Notes: generated from the letters alone by a model not told the origin. DNA of 64,000 bases from Mariniflexile sp044335535 (GCF_044335535.1 NZ_JBIQVZ010000001.1:372001-436000); one strand, 5' to 3'; positions 17,464 through 27,789 are shown, counted from the first letter of the stretch. A program made the numbers and translations.

Positions 17464-17985
17464 TTATTGCTTTGGGGGATATGCTGCCAATACTTTTTCA
17501 GCAAGAGCATTAAAAAGTTGTTCACGTTTTTCTGGTGTGGCGTTTGGGTTAAAACTCGATTCGGTTACGGCTTGCCAAAAGAGGTGTTTTTTATTTTCAT
17601 CAACAAAATCGATAGTAATTTGGCGGTTAACATGCGCTTGACCAATAGGCAATCCTATGGAAATACCTCCGCCAACATGACCTCCGCCACCTCCTAAACC
17701 AACACCTACGTTGTTACGTTGTGCTTCTTGGTACTCGCTACTTTTAATGTCTACAAAAAAATCGGGGGTTTCGGAAAACATAAACCCTTTGGCTGCCATT
17801 TGCGCATCAAAAGCATCTAAAAACCGTTTGGTATCCAATTCACCCATACCAGTTTTCATATCGGCATAATAACTATATGTTTTGTATTTTGAAAAATCAG
17901 TTCCTTTTTCGAAATCATAATTAACATGAATGGGCGCGCAAGATGCTATTAAAAGAAGTAAAATGGTAGCTTTAAGGAATTTCAT
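17464..17985 (-). CDS. DUF4136-type lipoprotein
   Basis: This 173-residue outer- or inner-membrane lipoprotein is of unknown role. The start at 17985 (MKFLKATILLLLIASC) is chosen over the upstream in-frame ATG at 18015 because it gives a standard signal peptide with Cys16 in a LIASC lipobox. The mature part opens with the DUF4136 pattern HVNYDFEKGTDFSKYKTYSY and has a glycine-rich loop (VGVGLGGGGGHVGGG) before QITIDFVDENKKHLFWQA. Family members are widespread in Bacteroidota and Proteobacteria without known function. It appears monocistronic. Confidence 0.88.
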   Translation of the reverse strand: MKFLKATILLLLIASCAPIHVNYDFEKGTDFSKYKTYSYYADMKTGMGELDTKRFLDAFDAQMAAKGFMFSETPDFFVDIKSSEYQEAQRNNVGVGLGGGGGHVGGGISIGLPIGQAHVNRQITIDFVDENKKHLFWQAVTESSFNPNATPEKREQLFNALAEKVLAAYPPKQ

Positions 17986-18083
17986 AACACTAATTTTATT
18001 TATAAAGTTAATCAAAAATTATTCCACCCTTATTTCTATTAACAAAAAACTGAAATATAGAAGTTTAAATCACTTCATGGATA

Positions 18084-19076
18084 TCAATTCCGTTTCACAA
18101 ACCTAAAAACAGTCCCATTTTGCCTCACGTGAAAGAATTTACAGTTTGAATAATGTACAAATTCAAAAGCTTCGTGGTAATTAAAAGTGTCACTGTCAGC
18201 CATAAAGACAGCTTCAACATCAACATGCCCAACAGGTGAGATTCTTCTAAAAAGATATTCCAAGTCGGATTCCGTTTTATGTAATTCAAACCATGCGCCT
18301 GCTGCAATACCTGGCAACCATTGTGCTTTTTCATGTAAACCATCAACAAGTTTAGGCTCTAAAGTACCCACAAAATTTGGCCTGTGGTTTTTAAGTTTAT
18401 CTAAAAAACAACGCACATTTTCACTTTTTTGAGAGCCTTCAAATTTTGAAATCACACCCGTTTCACTCACTTCAAAAGCATGTGTTTCGGTATTTGCCAA
18501 CACCACATTGCCGACTGTACTGGGTGTAAACCATTTGGAGTTTTCCAAATTCTTTTTAATACTATTATCGGTTACCGAAGCAATCAAGGTATCGGTTACA
18601 AAACGCGCACAATTACAGGCATCTTTTATAAAAGCGGCGTAACAAATAAAATGTTTTTCCTGCATGTTGGTAATATGTGCCCGTGCCTTTTTATAATCAA
18701 TGGCGTTACAAACCGATGCCAACATTTTACCGTCGCCATGTGTTAGTTTAGGATGGGTTGCTAAAAACTCTAAAATAGCGTTTAAATTGGTGATTTTATC
18801 ATTTTCAATTTGTGCCACTAACGGAAAATGCAGTTCGTTATCGGTATCACTTCCTCGAACGCGCCCTGTTGGTTCGGGCGTAATGTAACGACCAAAATCA
18901 TGGTATTCTAAAACACCGTTTTCTTTATTTATAAGTACCAAAGCAGCATGACCTGCACGCAAATAGTTCTTTTTCCCAACACCCAAAAACCTTAAAAATG
19001 GCGAAAACCATTCTTTTGACACCATCACAATAGTTTCTGGATAGGCTAATGTTAAAATAATACCTGTGTTAGTCAT
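18084..19076 (-). CDS. Unknown protein with permuted papain-like (PPPDE/LRAT/NlpC-type) motifs, partner of the NRDE protein
   Basis: This 330-residue protein has no signal peptide and is probably cytoplasmic. I see two motifs in the order expected of circularly permuted papain-fold proteins. The first is GHAALVLI (His43), followed by LEYHDFGRY (56-64). The second, about 110 residues later, is DACNCARFVTDT with Cys156 in an NCxxFV context. Such His-then-Cys proteins include PPPDE/DeSI isopeptidases, LRAT-like acyltransferases and YiiX-type amidases; which of these applies cannot be said. The C-terminal 150 residues are unrecognised. Its start overlaps the end of the NRDE gene by 8 bp, so both are translated from one mRNA. 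The fold call is inference. Confidence 0.6.
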   Translation of the reverse strand: MTNTGIILTLAYPETIVMVSKEWFSPFLRFLGVGKKNYLRAGHAALVLINKENGVLEYHDFGRYITPEPTGRVRGSDTDNELHFPLVAQIENDKITNLNAILEFLATHPKLTHGDGKMLASVCNAIDYKKARAHITNMQEKHFICYAAFIKDACNCARFVTDTLIASVTDNSIKKNLENSKWFTPSTVGNVVLANTETHAFEVSETGVISKFEGSQKSENVRCFLDKLKNHRPNFVGTLEPKLVDGLHEKAQWLPGIAAGAWFELHKTESDLEYLFRRISPVGHVDVEAVFMADSDTFNYHEAFEFVHYSNCKFFHVRQNGTVFRFVKRN

Positions 19077-19794
19077 TTACTGTTTCAGAAAGTTTAAAGG
19101 TTTTACTTGAAATGGTTTTGTTTTGTAAGTTCTCATGATACATTTCAAGCGATTCTCTAAATTTTTCAATTTGTGTAATACTGGTCGTTTTTACAAAACC
19201 TCTATTCATGACAACACCAAACTCTTTATTATCGGCTCCTGCTGTTTTATGAAACCTCAATAAGGTTTGTGCATTCAAATCATTTTCAGCTTTAAAATCT
19301 TCAAACCATTGTAGGCGCTCTTGTTTCATTGCTGCAGTATAGAGTGTAGAGGATGACCAAATTTTAGGTTCCAATGGCAATTCCTTAAAGTGTTTTTCTG
19401 TGCCATCCCAAACCAATTCATAGAACTTCAAAGTAGTATTCCAATCTACTAATACCATCGTAAAGGGTTCGATGTTAATTAAATCGTAGGCTTCAGCGGT
19501 AGTTAAAATGCTTTCAGAAGTCAAAAAATCCAAAGCAATGACGCCTCTACTTTTTAGGTAATCCTCTTGACGTTCATGAGTATTAAATGCACCATTCAAC
19601 ACACAAACCACTCTGTTCTTTTCGCTTAAACCAATCCAAGTACCACCTGAGAGTTTATCCATAGGATATAAAAGCCTGGTGTCCTTATTTATATAAAAAT
19701 CTGGCGGAAGCGAAACTCTGTTTGGAGCCTCGTCTCTATTTGAGGTTAACACAAAATCGTTGTCTCCTTTTGGAATAATAGTTACTGTACACAT
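19069..19794 (-). CDS. NRDE family protein (TANGO2-like)
   Basis: This 241-residue protein begins MCTVTIIP and carries the family signature SNRDE at 18-22, with Cys2 in the position that becomes the N-terminal nucleophile in Ntn hydrolases. Eukaryotic TANGO2 is linked to mitochondrial lipid or heme handling; bacterial members have no settled function, and some have been proposed to move heme. GGTWIGLSEKNRVVCVLNG is the typical second block. It is the first gene of a two-gene unit with the permuted-papain-like protein, overlapping by 8 bp. Confidence 0.88.
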   Translation of the reverse strand: MCTVTIIPKGDNDFVLTSNRDEAPNRVSLPPDFYINKDTRLLYPMDKLSGGTWIGLSEKNRVVCVLNGAFNTHERQEDYLKSRGVIALDFLTSESILTTAEAYDLINIEPFTMVLVDWNTTLKFYELVWDGTEKHFKELPLEPKIWSSSTLYTAAMKQERLQWFEDFKAENDLNAQTLLRFHKTAGADNKEFGVVMNRGFVKTTSITQIEKFRESLEMYHENLQNKTISSKTFKLSETVND

Positions 19795-19894
19795 GAAAAT
19801 ATAGTCTAAAAACAGATTGGCAACTTACAAAAATTAAATAAACTTTAACGTGCATTTAAGAAGGTGTCAAACCTAAAAATCGTTTAAAAATTCT

Positions 19895-19902
19895 TAAATT
19901 TG
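19895..19902 (+). promoter_or_regulatory. -7 promoter element of pruA
   Basis: TAAATTTG is an exact TAnnTTTG match, 42 bp before the pruA start. A clear TTG at -33 is not seen. Confidence 0.6.
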
Positions 19903-19944
19903 TAACCTATTTACTGATAATTCAACAACAAAAATAAACAAATT

Positions 19945-21573
19945 ATGGGAAAAGGTTTTTTTAATGTACCAATTGCAGTTAACGAGCCTGTAAAAAGTTA
20001 TGCTCCAGGAACCCCTGAACGCGACGCTGTTTTAAAGGCTTACAAAGAGATGTATACTAGTACTATAGATGTGCCTTTGTATATAAATGGAGAAGATGTA
20101 ATAACAGGAAACACCAGAACCATGTCGCCTCCACATGACCATAAACATGTTGTTGGAACCTATCATTTAGCAGAAAAAAGACATATAGACAAAGCCATTG
20201 TAACTGCTTTAGAAGCCAGAAAAACCTGGTCTCAAATACCTTGGGAACAACGGGCTGCCATCTTTTTAAAAGCTGCCGAATTGGTTGCAGGCCCTTATAG
20301 AGCAAAAATAAATGCTGCTACTATGATAGCGCAATCTAAAACCATACACCAAGCTGAAATTGATGCAGCTTGTGAGCTTGTCGATTTTTTGCGATACAAT
20401 GTGCAGTACATGACAGATATTTACGCAGAACAACCTGAAAGCACCAGTGATGTTTGGAACCGTATTGAATACCGTCCACTCGAAGGGTTTACTTATGCGG
20501 TTACACCTTTTAATTTTACTGCTATTGCTGGTAATTTGCCATCATGCATGGCTTTAATGGGGAATGTCGTTATATGGAAACCAAGCGATAGCCAAATATA
20601 TTCGGCTAAAGTCATTATGGATGTTTTCAAAGAAGCAGGTGTGCCCGCGGGCGTTATTAATGTGGTTTTTGGCGACCCTGTTATGATTACCAATACTATT
20701 TTAGCAAGTCCAGATTTTTCCGGACTCCACTTTACGGGTTCTACATTTATATTTAAAGAACTTTGGAAACAGATAGGGAACAATATTCACAACTATAAGT
20801 CTTACCCAAGAATTGTTGGGGAAACTGGTGGAAAAGATTTCATCATAGCGCACAAAAGTGCCGTTCCAAAACAAGTAGCAACTGCCATTATTCGTGGTGC
20901 TTTTGAGTTTCAAGGTCAAAAATGTAGTGCCGCTTCCAGAGCTTACATACCAAAAAGTTTATGGCCTGAGGTTAAAAAACTGGTTATTGAGGATATAAAA
21001 TCTTTTAAAATGGGCTCTCCTGTCGATATGAATAACTTTATTACTGCTGTTATTCATGAAGGCTCTTTTGATAAATTAGCAAAGTATATTGATCAAGCTA
21101 AAACAGACAAGGATGCTGAAATTATTGCCGGTGGTAACCACGATAAAAGCAAAGGTTATTTTATAGAACCTACGGTAATTGTAACTACAAATCCTAAATA
21201 CACCACCATGTGTACCGAGTTATTTGGACCTGTAATTACTATTTATGTATATGAAGATGACGCTTACGCAGACACCTTAAAATTGGTTGACGGAACCAGC
21301 GACTACGCATTAACAGGTGCTATTTTGGCAACTGATAGATATGCCATTACCGAGGCTACTACAGCTTTACAAAACAGCGCAGGAAACTTTTATATCAACG
21401 ACAAACCAACGGGTGCTGTTGTTGGTCAACAGCCTTTTGGTGGTGCACGTGCATCGGGAACGAACGATAAAGCCGGAAGTGCTCAAAACTTATTGCGTTG
21501 GGTCTCTCCAAGATTAATAAAAGAAACCTTTGTGACGCCAACCGATTATCGTTACCCGTTTTTAGGAGAATAA
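19945..21573 (+). CDS. pruA: L-glutamate gamma-semialdehyde dehydrogenase (1-pyrroline-5-carboxylate dehydrogenase)
   Basis: This enzyme oxidises glutamate semialdehyde to glutamate with NAD+, the second step of proline catabolism. The 542-residue length fits the monofunctional enzymes of this phylum. Aldehyde dehydrogenase motifs are clear: VTPFNFTAIAGNLPSCMALM near residue 190, IWKPSD for the cofactor pocket, GETGGKD with the general base Glu293, and the nucleophile Cys327 in FEFQGQKCSAASRAYIP. ELFGPVITIYVY is the usual C-terminal motif. No proline dehydrogenase (putA/prodh) gene is adjacent. A -7 promoter element lies upstream and a terminator downstream. Confidence 0.96.
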   Translation: MGKGFFNVPIAVNEPVKSYAPGTPERDAVLKAYKEMYTSTIDVPLYINGEDVITGNTRTMSPPHDHKHVVGTYHLAEKRHIDKAIVTALEARKTWSQIPWEQRAAIFLKAAELVAGPYRAKINAATMIAQSKTIHQAEIDAACELVDFLRYNVQYMTDIYAEQPESTSDVWNRIEYRPLEGFTYAVTPFNFTAIAGNLPSCMALMGNVVIWKPSDSQIYSAKVIMDVFKEAGVPAGVINVVFGDPVMITNTILASPDFSGLHFTGSTFIFKELWKQIGNNIHNYKSYPRIVGETGGKDFIIAHKSAVPKQVATAIIRGAFEFQGQKCSAASRAYIPKSLWPEVKKLVIEDIKSFKMGSPVDMNNFITAVIHEGSFDKLAKYIDQAKTDKDAEIIAGGNHDKSKGYFIEPTVIVTTNPKYTTMCTELFGPVITIYVYEDDAYADTLKLVDGTSDYALTGAILATDRYAITEATTALQNSAGNFYINDKPTGAVVGQQPFGGARASGTNDKAGSAQNLLRWVSPRLIKETFVTPTDYRYPFLGE

Positions 21574-21593
21574 TATTAATATATATCATAGCA

Positions 21594-21622
21594 AAAACCC
21601 ACCAAAATCTGGTGGGTTTTTA
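21594..21622. terminator. Bidirectional terminator between pruA and the LamG protein gene
   Basis: The stem AAAACCCACC/GGTGGGTTTT, with a 7-base loop, sits between convergent genes, with T- or A-runs on both sides. Confidence 0.88.
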
Positions 21623-21652
21623 ATTTAAAATTTGACAATAACTACTCTATTA

Positions 21653-24600
21653 TTACCTATCCATAACTATCTTTCTACGAACCAATCCTTTAGCCGTTCT
21701 TAGATTTACAATATAGGTGCCTGTATCAACAGATACAGGCATTAAAGCATCTGAAGTTGTGTTTAATCTTAACGATTTAACTTCTTGTCCTAAAAGGTTG
21801 TACAGCGACACCTCTAATAGATCTATCTTATTCTTGTTAAGTATTTTCACAGAAGAAGTACTTGCATCAAAATGAATAAATAGATCGGTCATTTCAACCT
21901 CATTGGCTGTTAAAAATTTCGCTTGGTTGGATTGAAACACTAATTTGAACCTATTATTATAAATACCTTTTTCCAAATACACTTCAAAAGGATTCTTAGT
22001 AATTTCATTTGTTTCACCTGTTAATTCATCTTTGATATAAATAGGCATTTTCGATTCTAAATATTCTATAGCATCGAGCTTTATTTTTACGACACCACTC
22101 TTCTTAACAATTATTCCTAAGGAAAGCTCTTTAAACGCATCAAATGCATCGACACCTTGAATTACTAACTTGTTGTTATCAATAGTCCAATACATATCTT
22201 CCACATTCACATCAACCATAAAGGCATCGTAGCCTAAATCGAAACCACTTGAGGCTTTACTATTAGCTCCAACAACAATTTGTCTATGGTATCCTAAAGG
22301 AGAATCGTAAACCAAACGAATGGTTGGTGTGTTCTTTTTTGTTTTATTATTTGCAATCTTACTTGATGTTTTATCTTTTGAAGATTTCATAAACAGCGAC
22401 GTTGAACCATCTTCGGTTGCATACACGCGTTGACTGTTTTTAAATATAATGGTTCCTCCATCTACACTAGAAATTGTTCCGCTATTATCATTAGGGTTTC
22501 CTTCTAATACTGTAGACACAAAAAAGCCTTGGTTTGCTGGAATATATTGCCCTGGCACTTTGGTTCCTACAGCAGCACTACCTGCATTGGATGTATTGTT
22601 AATTCTTGCATCATTTGAAATGGCGGCTGCTCCTCCAATTAAATTATACGTGGCATAACCGCCAATATAGTCTTTTAACATATGTGAGTTTGCTTGACCA
22701 AAATGATCCCAAAAATACAGAGCGCCATTAATAACGGTGTTTGTATTGTTACCACCTTCCGCTACACTTATATTATCCAATATAAACTCTGTTGCATCTA
22801 TGGCAGAAGGATATGGATTCCCAATTAACCTTTCAACATCGCCAGACGATTTATCTAAAGACAAAGTAATATCACCATTATTTGGCAGGCCTTTAAACAC
22901 ATAATTTTGAAGTGTTGCTATTGGTATTGCTGCCGAACCCCCTGTTCCTTTCATTGTAAAACCTTCGCCGGCAAGCAAAGAAGATGTTTCATTTATTTTT
23001 CCCCAAGCGTTATAATTATTTGCCGTACCATAAAATTTATATAACCACGCCGTACTAATCGTTCTTGGGGAGCCCGCTGATGGAATAGAACCGCTCCCAT
23101 TATAGGATGTGCTAAATAAAAGATCTTGATATGATGACGACATGGTTCCATCTTTTAAAACATCTTTTATGGTATAGTTAGCATTTGTACTTGAAACACC
23201 TGTACCTCTTGTGGCACTATTTCCAGAGGTGGGACCTACTGAAGACGACCAATAATTATAATTAAACCCATTAGCTGTACCTTGTTGGTCTCTTTCAATA
23301 TAACCGCCACTATCGGCATCAACAATACTGCCTTCGGTTTGGATTAATTGCGATTCACCTACTAAATCTATGACACCATCTAACTCTAAATAATGGGTAA
23401 TTGTTAATTCTTGACCTGCATTGTTTTCTTCGGGCGTTGTAGCTACTGGATCTGCAATTGTTAAAGTTCCATCGGTTTGTATTAAACCTAAAAGTGAAAT
23501 ATCCCTATCGCCTGAGCTTATATTATGCGCCATTTGAACAATGTTCCAATCTACTTTAGTAGTACCATCTAAACTTATTGAGTTTGGTATGACTTGATCG
23601 GCATTATTACTCCAGACAGCACTTGTATCCCAGTCACCATCTGCTGCAGAAATGTAAGGTAAAGGAGCTGTTTGTGCATCAACAAGTGCTTTGTCTTTTA
23701 CTAAATATTTTAATCGCAAAAAGTTTCTATCGTCTGTTAAGCCTTCTACAGTTGAACCATAAAAAGAATTAAAATCATAATAGGCCTTTAACTTACTCCA
23801 AGCAATTGTTGACACTTCGTTACTGGAACTCGCCGAAGGGATTATTTTACCACTTACAAAATCTCCTGTAACCTTTTCTATTTCTTGATTCATAAGATAA
23901 CGTACTTGATCTTCATTGAGTCCTTGATCCCATACATACACCTCATCTATTTCACCAAAAAACGGGTTTAAAATGTTATTTTTGTCAACATACAATGCGC
24001 CAACAGCAAAGCGATTGAAATTTGGAGAAGGTGCGGTAACGTTTTGTTCCGACTTGTCTAAAACACCATCTACATATAAATATATTGTTCCACTGATGTA
24101 AACAAATGTTATTTGATGCCATTTACCATCATTCAACTGCATTGTAGATGTAAATCTTGGCGTTATATCATTATCTACCATCACTTCAATTTGGTCACTT
24201 GAATTTAACCTTAGTTGTAGCTTACTTCCCTTAGACATTATTGTTCTTGGGTTTGCACTTGCAGTATTGTTTTTAACCCAAGCAGAAATAGTAAAGTCGT
24301 TAATATTTAAATTAAGGGCATATTCGCCCACCAAATAATCTCCAGAATCAATGCTAACTGAATGATTTTCAGAAAATCGAGCTGCCTTACCAAATGTGAA
24401 ATATTTAGCACCATCAAAATCATACCAAGTCTTCAGATTTCCAGCACCATCAGACTTTAAAGGAATAACATCTATAATGTCTGTATTAGAAAAATTAGAA
24501 TTATCAGCAACAATTAGCACATATTCTTCATCTGTACCCAATGTAAAACCACTAAAAGCATCACTTGGTATGGAGACATATACATTTTCAACATCTCCTC

Positions 24601-26554
24601 CTGAGCCAGATTCAATAGATTCTACAATTTTCCACTTGCGGTCAATCCGCGTCAATGAAGTGGTAATTCCTGATGCTACAGTAATTGTATTGGTATTTGA
24701 CCCTGTATAACTTGCATTATTACATCCCCAAACCAAAAAGTCACCATTTTCATTAAATTCATTGGTATTTGCACTATTTGTATTAAAAATACCATTTAGC
24801 CCAATGGTTACTTCATTAGTCGTATTGATTGTTTTTGATTGTTTTTGATTTAAATCTGAATCGTCATCTCTACCAATTCCTGCAATATGGTAATTAAAGC
24901 CTGCATTTGCTGTTATATCCCAAATAGTCGTATTAAAAGAATTAACGTAATCTTTTTGAGCTTCAGTCGAATCCCCTAGAGTAATACCATATTTAATAGC
25001 CAAGTATGATTCTATTTTTTGTCTTGCAGCGGCATCTACCCTGGTAGCAAAGGTGAAAATTTCAGCAATTCTCCCATTCAGACTGCCAACAAGATCATAA
25101 TTTCTACCAATCCAGTATTTGCTTCCATTTATATTAGCAAAAGAATTAGTAACCGTAGATGCTGTTAAAAGGTTAGAATTATATAAAATTTCTTGACCCG
25201 TTGGAGATGTTGTTGTATTATTTCTAATATTTATAATACCAACATTAGAATAAGTTGAACCGATTTCTGCAACACCATTAAAACTTCCAGTTCCGGCAAC
25301 GTCTTGATTATAAGATAAGGTTTCATTAGTAAAACCCGATGAATAGTCACCAAAGCCTAATCCGGTAACATCGCCAGCGGTTTCGGAATCTACTCCAGCA
25401 AAAATAGTATTTCTTGCAGAAGCATTGGTTATGTTTGTATCTGGAATCATTACAATAAATATATCAGCACTATAAAATCCACTTAAAGGCGAATCGCTGT
25501 TATACATATATTGTTCTGTAGTTCCACCATCATTTACGAACTTCACTACCGGATTAAAATTTATATTATCGGTTGGTATATCTAAATATGTTGGTTCCTT
25601 ACCAGAAACTGTATTGGCATTTTTCCCATTAGTCCCTACATCGGTCCAGTTAGTGAGACTAGCACCTGATGTAGTGATTCCTCTGGTAGATTTTAGCCAT
25701 AACCTAAAATCGGCAGTAACACCACCTGGACCAGGAATACTATAATTAAACATTTCTGCACTTACATCGAAAGTAAACGTCGTATTGGCAGTATTAGTAA
25801 TACTTATGGTTGCTGTTTGTGTTCCTGTACCAGCTACCGGTCCCGTAAAAGTAACAGGCAAGATAACATAAGCCCCTTGAATAACAGTTACAGGAATACC
25901 AGTTAGTGTATAATTTGGCAATAAAACATATCCCGGTACCGAAAAGTCAGCTACCGAACTAGAGATTGCAGAAATATCCATAGGACAACTCCCCGTATTT
26001 GATAAAATATAATAACGTGTGACACTTGCACCTTCGTCTACGACTCCAAAATAAGTTCCATTAATTGAAGTTGTAATTGTTGAACCATTAACTATATCGG
26101 CAGAAGGACTCCCTCCTAGCACATTAATTTCAGGGTCTCCAGTTATAGAAAACGTAAAGGAAAAGTCTGGGTCTTGCTTAACTTCTATAATGACATCTGT
26201 AAAAGCGTCACAATTACCACTTGTATTTGTAATGGTAAAATCAAAATACTTGACTTTACCATTACAGTCTTGGGTATCTATATTTATTGGGGTTTTGTCG
26301 GTGGAAATTGAAAAGTCAGTTGTATTTGACAAACTTATATCTTCAATTTTAACTTTATCGCAATCCGTTCTTATATTTGTAATTCTGAATGAAATTGTAT
26401 TGCCCACAAAAATAGCGACAGAAGCGCCTTCTGAAACTGTTGATCCTCCTAAGATTTCAACTTGGATATCTTGTGCATTACCAATAAAACTAATTAGAAA
26501 AAAAAATAGAATTATCCTTAAAACAAACAATTCTTTGAGAGACTTGATTTTCAT
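21653..26554 (-). CDS. Giant secreted LamG-domain surface protein with T9SS sorting tail
   Basis: This 1633-residue protein is exported by a signal peptide ending IGNAQ. The N-terminal 280 residues look like two Ig-like or choice-of-anchor beta domains (NTSGNCDAFTDVIIEV, GSCPMDISAI). The region at 285-530 resembles a concanavalin-like fold, and the widespread block KYGITLGDSTEAQKDYV with IAGIGRDDDSDLNQKQSKT follows. A LamG/laminin-G domain lies near 735-900 (LNINDFTISAWVKNNTAS, DGKWHQITFVYISGTIYLYV, GEIDEVYVWDQGLNEDQV). Further beta-rich domains follow, and the C-terminus is a T9SS type A sorting signal (VSLYNLLGQEVKSLRL ... TYIVNLRTAKGLVRRKIV). It is predicted to be a cell-surface adhesin or glycan-binding protein. 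It stands alone. Confidence 0.88.
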   Translation of the reverse strand: MKIKSLKELFVLRIILFFFLISFIGNAQDIQVEILGGSTVSEGASVAIFVGNTISFRITNIRTDCDKVKIEDISLSNTTDFSISTDKTPINIDTQDCNGKVKYFDFTITNTSGNCDAFTDVIIEVKQDPDFSFTFSITGDPEINVLGGSPSADIVNGSTITTSINGTYFGVVDEGASVTRYYILSNTGSCPMDISAISSSVADFSVPGYVLLPNYTLTGIPVTVIQGAYVILPVTFTGPVAGTGTQTATISITNTANTTFTFDVSAEMFNYSIPGPGGVTADFRLWLKSTRGITTSGASLTNWTDVGTNGKNANTVSGKEPTYLDIPTDNINFNPVVKFVNDGGTTEQYMYNSDSPLSGFYSADIFIVMIPDTNITNASARNTIFAGVDSETAGDVTGLGFGDYSSGFTNETLSYNQDVAGTGSFNGVAEIGSTYSNVGIINIRNNTTTSPTGQEILYNSNLLTASTVTNSFANINGSKYWIGRNYDLVGSLNGRIAEIFTFATRVDAAARQKIESYLAIKYGITLGDSTEAQKDYVNSFNTTIWDITANAGFNYHIAGIGRDDDSDLNQKQSKTINTTNEVTIGLNGIFNTNSANTNEFNENGDFLVWGCNNASYTGSNTNTITVASGITTSLTRIDRKWKIVESIESGSGGDVENVYVSIPSDAFSGFTLGTDEEYVLIVADNSNFSNTDIIDVIPLKSDGAGNLKTWYDFDGAKYFTFGKAARFSENHSVSIDSGDYLVGEYALNLNINDFTISAWVKNNTASANPRTIMSKGSKLQLRLNSSDQIEVMVDNDITPRFTSTMQLNDGKWHQITFVYISGTIYLYVDGVLDKSEQNVTAPSPNFNRFAVGALYVDKNNILNPFFGEIDEVYVWDQGLNEDQVRYLMNQEIEKVTGDFVSGKIIPSASSSNEVSTIAWSKLKAYYDFNSFYGSTVEGLTDDRNFLRLKYLVKDKALVDAQTAPLPYISAADGDWDTSAVWSNNADQVIPNSISLDGTTKVDWNIVQMAHNISSGDRDISLLGLIQTDGTLTIADPVATTPEENNAGQELTITHYLELDGVIDLVGESQLIQTEGSIVDADSGGYIERDQQGTANGFNYNYWSSSVGPTSGNSATRGTGVSSTNANYTIKDVLKDGTMSSSYQDLLFSTSYNGSGSIPSAGSPRTISTAWLYKFYGTANNYNAWGKINETSSLLAGEGFTMKGTGGSAAIPIATLQNYVFKGLPNNGDITLSLDKSSGDVERLIGNPYPSAIDATEFILDNISVAEGGNNTNTVINGALYFWDHFGQANSHMLKDYIGGYATYNLIGGAAAISNDARINNTSNAGSAAVGTKVPGQYIPANQGFFVSTVLEGNPNDNSGTISSVDGGTIIFKNSQRVYATEDGSTSLFMKSSKDKTSSKIANNKTKKNTPTIRLVYDSPLGYHRQIVVGANSKASSGFDLGYDAFMVDVNVEDMYWTIDNNKLVIQGVDAFDAFKELSLGIIVKKSGVVKIKLDAIEYLESKMPIYIKDELTGETNEITKNPFEVYLEKGIYNNRFKLVFQSNQAKFLTANEVEMTDLFIHFDASTSSVKILNKNKIDLLEVSLYNLLGQEVKSLRLNTTSDALMPVSVDTGTYIVNLRTAKGLVRRKIVMDR

Positions 26555-26829
26555 GTGAGAGACTTATATGTTAATTTTTTATTTAAAAAAAGCAAACATA
26601 AACAAAAATATCGATTAAAAGCATATTAATCCGATAAAATGTATTTATTTTAATGTTTTAACAATCTTTTATGTTAATTAAATTTTATATATAAGTTACA
26701 TACTACATCTCAATATGAGTATCCTTCAATAAAATAGACTTAGAAAAAATAATGACCTTATCCAAAATGCATAAAAATATTGTAACTTTAATTTTTCAAA
26801 ACTCAAATCTTAAATTTCATTATTATAAA

Positions 26830-27789
26830 ATGAAAAGAACATTTATTGTTATACTATTAATAATGTGCCATGGGTTCTCCTATGGACAAGCAAACAAATT
26901 TTTTAGGCAAGCTAACAAAGCCACTGATTTGAATGAAAAAATAGAGTTATACACCAAAGTAATAGAACTTGAACCTAAAAACCTTGACGCCTACTTTTAT
27001 AGAGGTATTGCTAAAAATGATTTAGGTGATTATTCTGGGGCTATAGTAGATTATTCCAAAATAATCGTTTTGCAACCAGATGCCGATACTTATTATAACA
27101 GAGGAAATTCTAGATATAGTTTAAAAGATTTTGTTGGGGCGCAGGAAGATTACCAAAACGCTTTTAAACTTGACCCAAACTTTATTGATGCTCTTTATAG
27201 CCTAGGGTGCGTAAAGTATGATTTAGGTGATTATGAAGGTGCCATAAAAGATTTTACTTCGGTAATAAAGGTTGCGCCTTCACAAGCTAAAACCTATTTT
27301 TTAAGAGCATCTGCATATAGTGCCTTAGAAAAATACCCGCTGGCTTTGAATGATTATGGTCTCGCTATTTTGGCAGATCCGAGTTCAAATTCATACTACA
27401 ATAGAGGTGTGTTTTATTTAGGCATCAATTACTATGAAAAAGCAAATTTAGATCTTTCAATTGCTTTAAAGCTAAACGAAAACAATAGTTACGCTTATTT
27501 TTACAGAGGCACTTCAAATCTGTTTTTAGGAAAATACATGGATGCTGTTACCGATTTCGATACCGCTTTACGCTATGATTCTTTAGATTTTGATGCTCTT
27601 ATTGGACTGGCATTAACCTATTACAAAATGAAAGATGCAAATAAGGCTAAGCTATATTTTCAAAAAGCAAAGGCTATTGTATCACCCGAAGGTGATGCAA
27701 AAACAATTGACCAATTTAAAAACACGTATTGGTATCAAAACCAATATTTCTTTTTTAATGAAAATTTCAAAGAAGTATCTGAGTTATAA
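26830..27789 (+). CDS. Exported TPR-repeat protein
   Basis: This 319-residue protein is made of consecutive tetratricopeptide repeats. The start at 26830 (MKRTFIVILLIMCHGFSYGQ) gives a signal peptide; the frame runs open 26 codons further up, but that would hide it. About seven TPR units are visible in a row, with the usual spacing and motifs such as LDAYFYRGIAKNDLGDYSGA, IDALYSLGCVKYDLGDYEGA and NSYAYFYRGTSNLFLGKYMD. The C-terminal region after NKAKLYFQKAKA is short and not TPR. It probably acts as a periplasmic scaffold. The convergent neighbour is rsmG. Confidence 0.87.
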   Translation: MKRTFIVILLIMCHGFSYGQANKFFRQANKATDLNEKIELYTKVIELEPKNLDAYFYRGIAKNDLGDYSGAIVDYSKIIVLQPDADTYYNRGNSRYSLKDFVGAQEDYQNAFKLDPNFIDALYSLGCVKYDLGDYEGAIKDFTSVIKVAPSQAKTYFLRASAYSALEKYPLALNDYGLAILADPSSNSYYNRGVFYLGINYYEKANLDLSIALKLNENNSYAYFYRGTSNLFLGKYMDAVTDFDTALRYDSLDFDALIGLALTYYKMKDANKAKLYFQKAKAIVSPEGDAKTIDQFKNTYWYQNQYFFFNENFKEVSEL

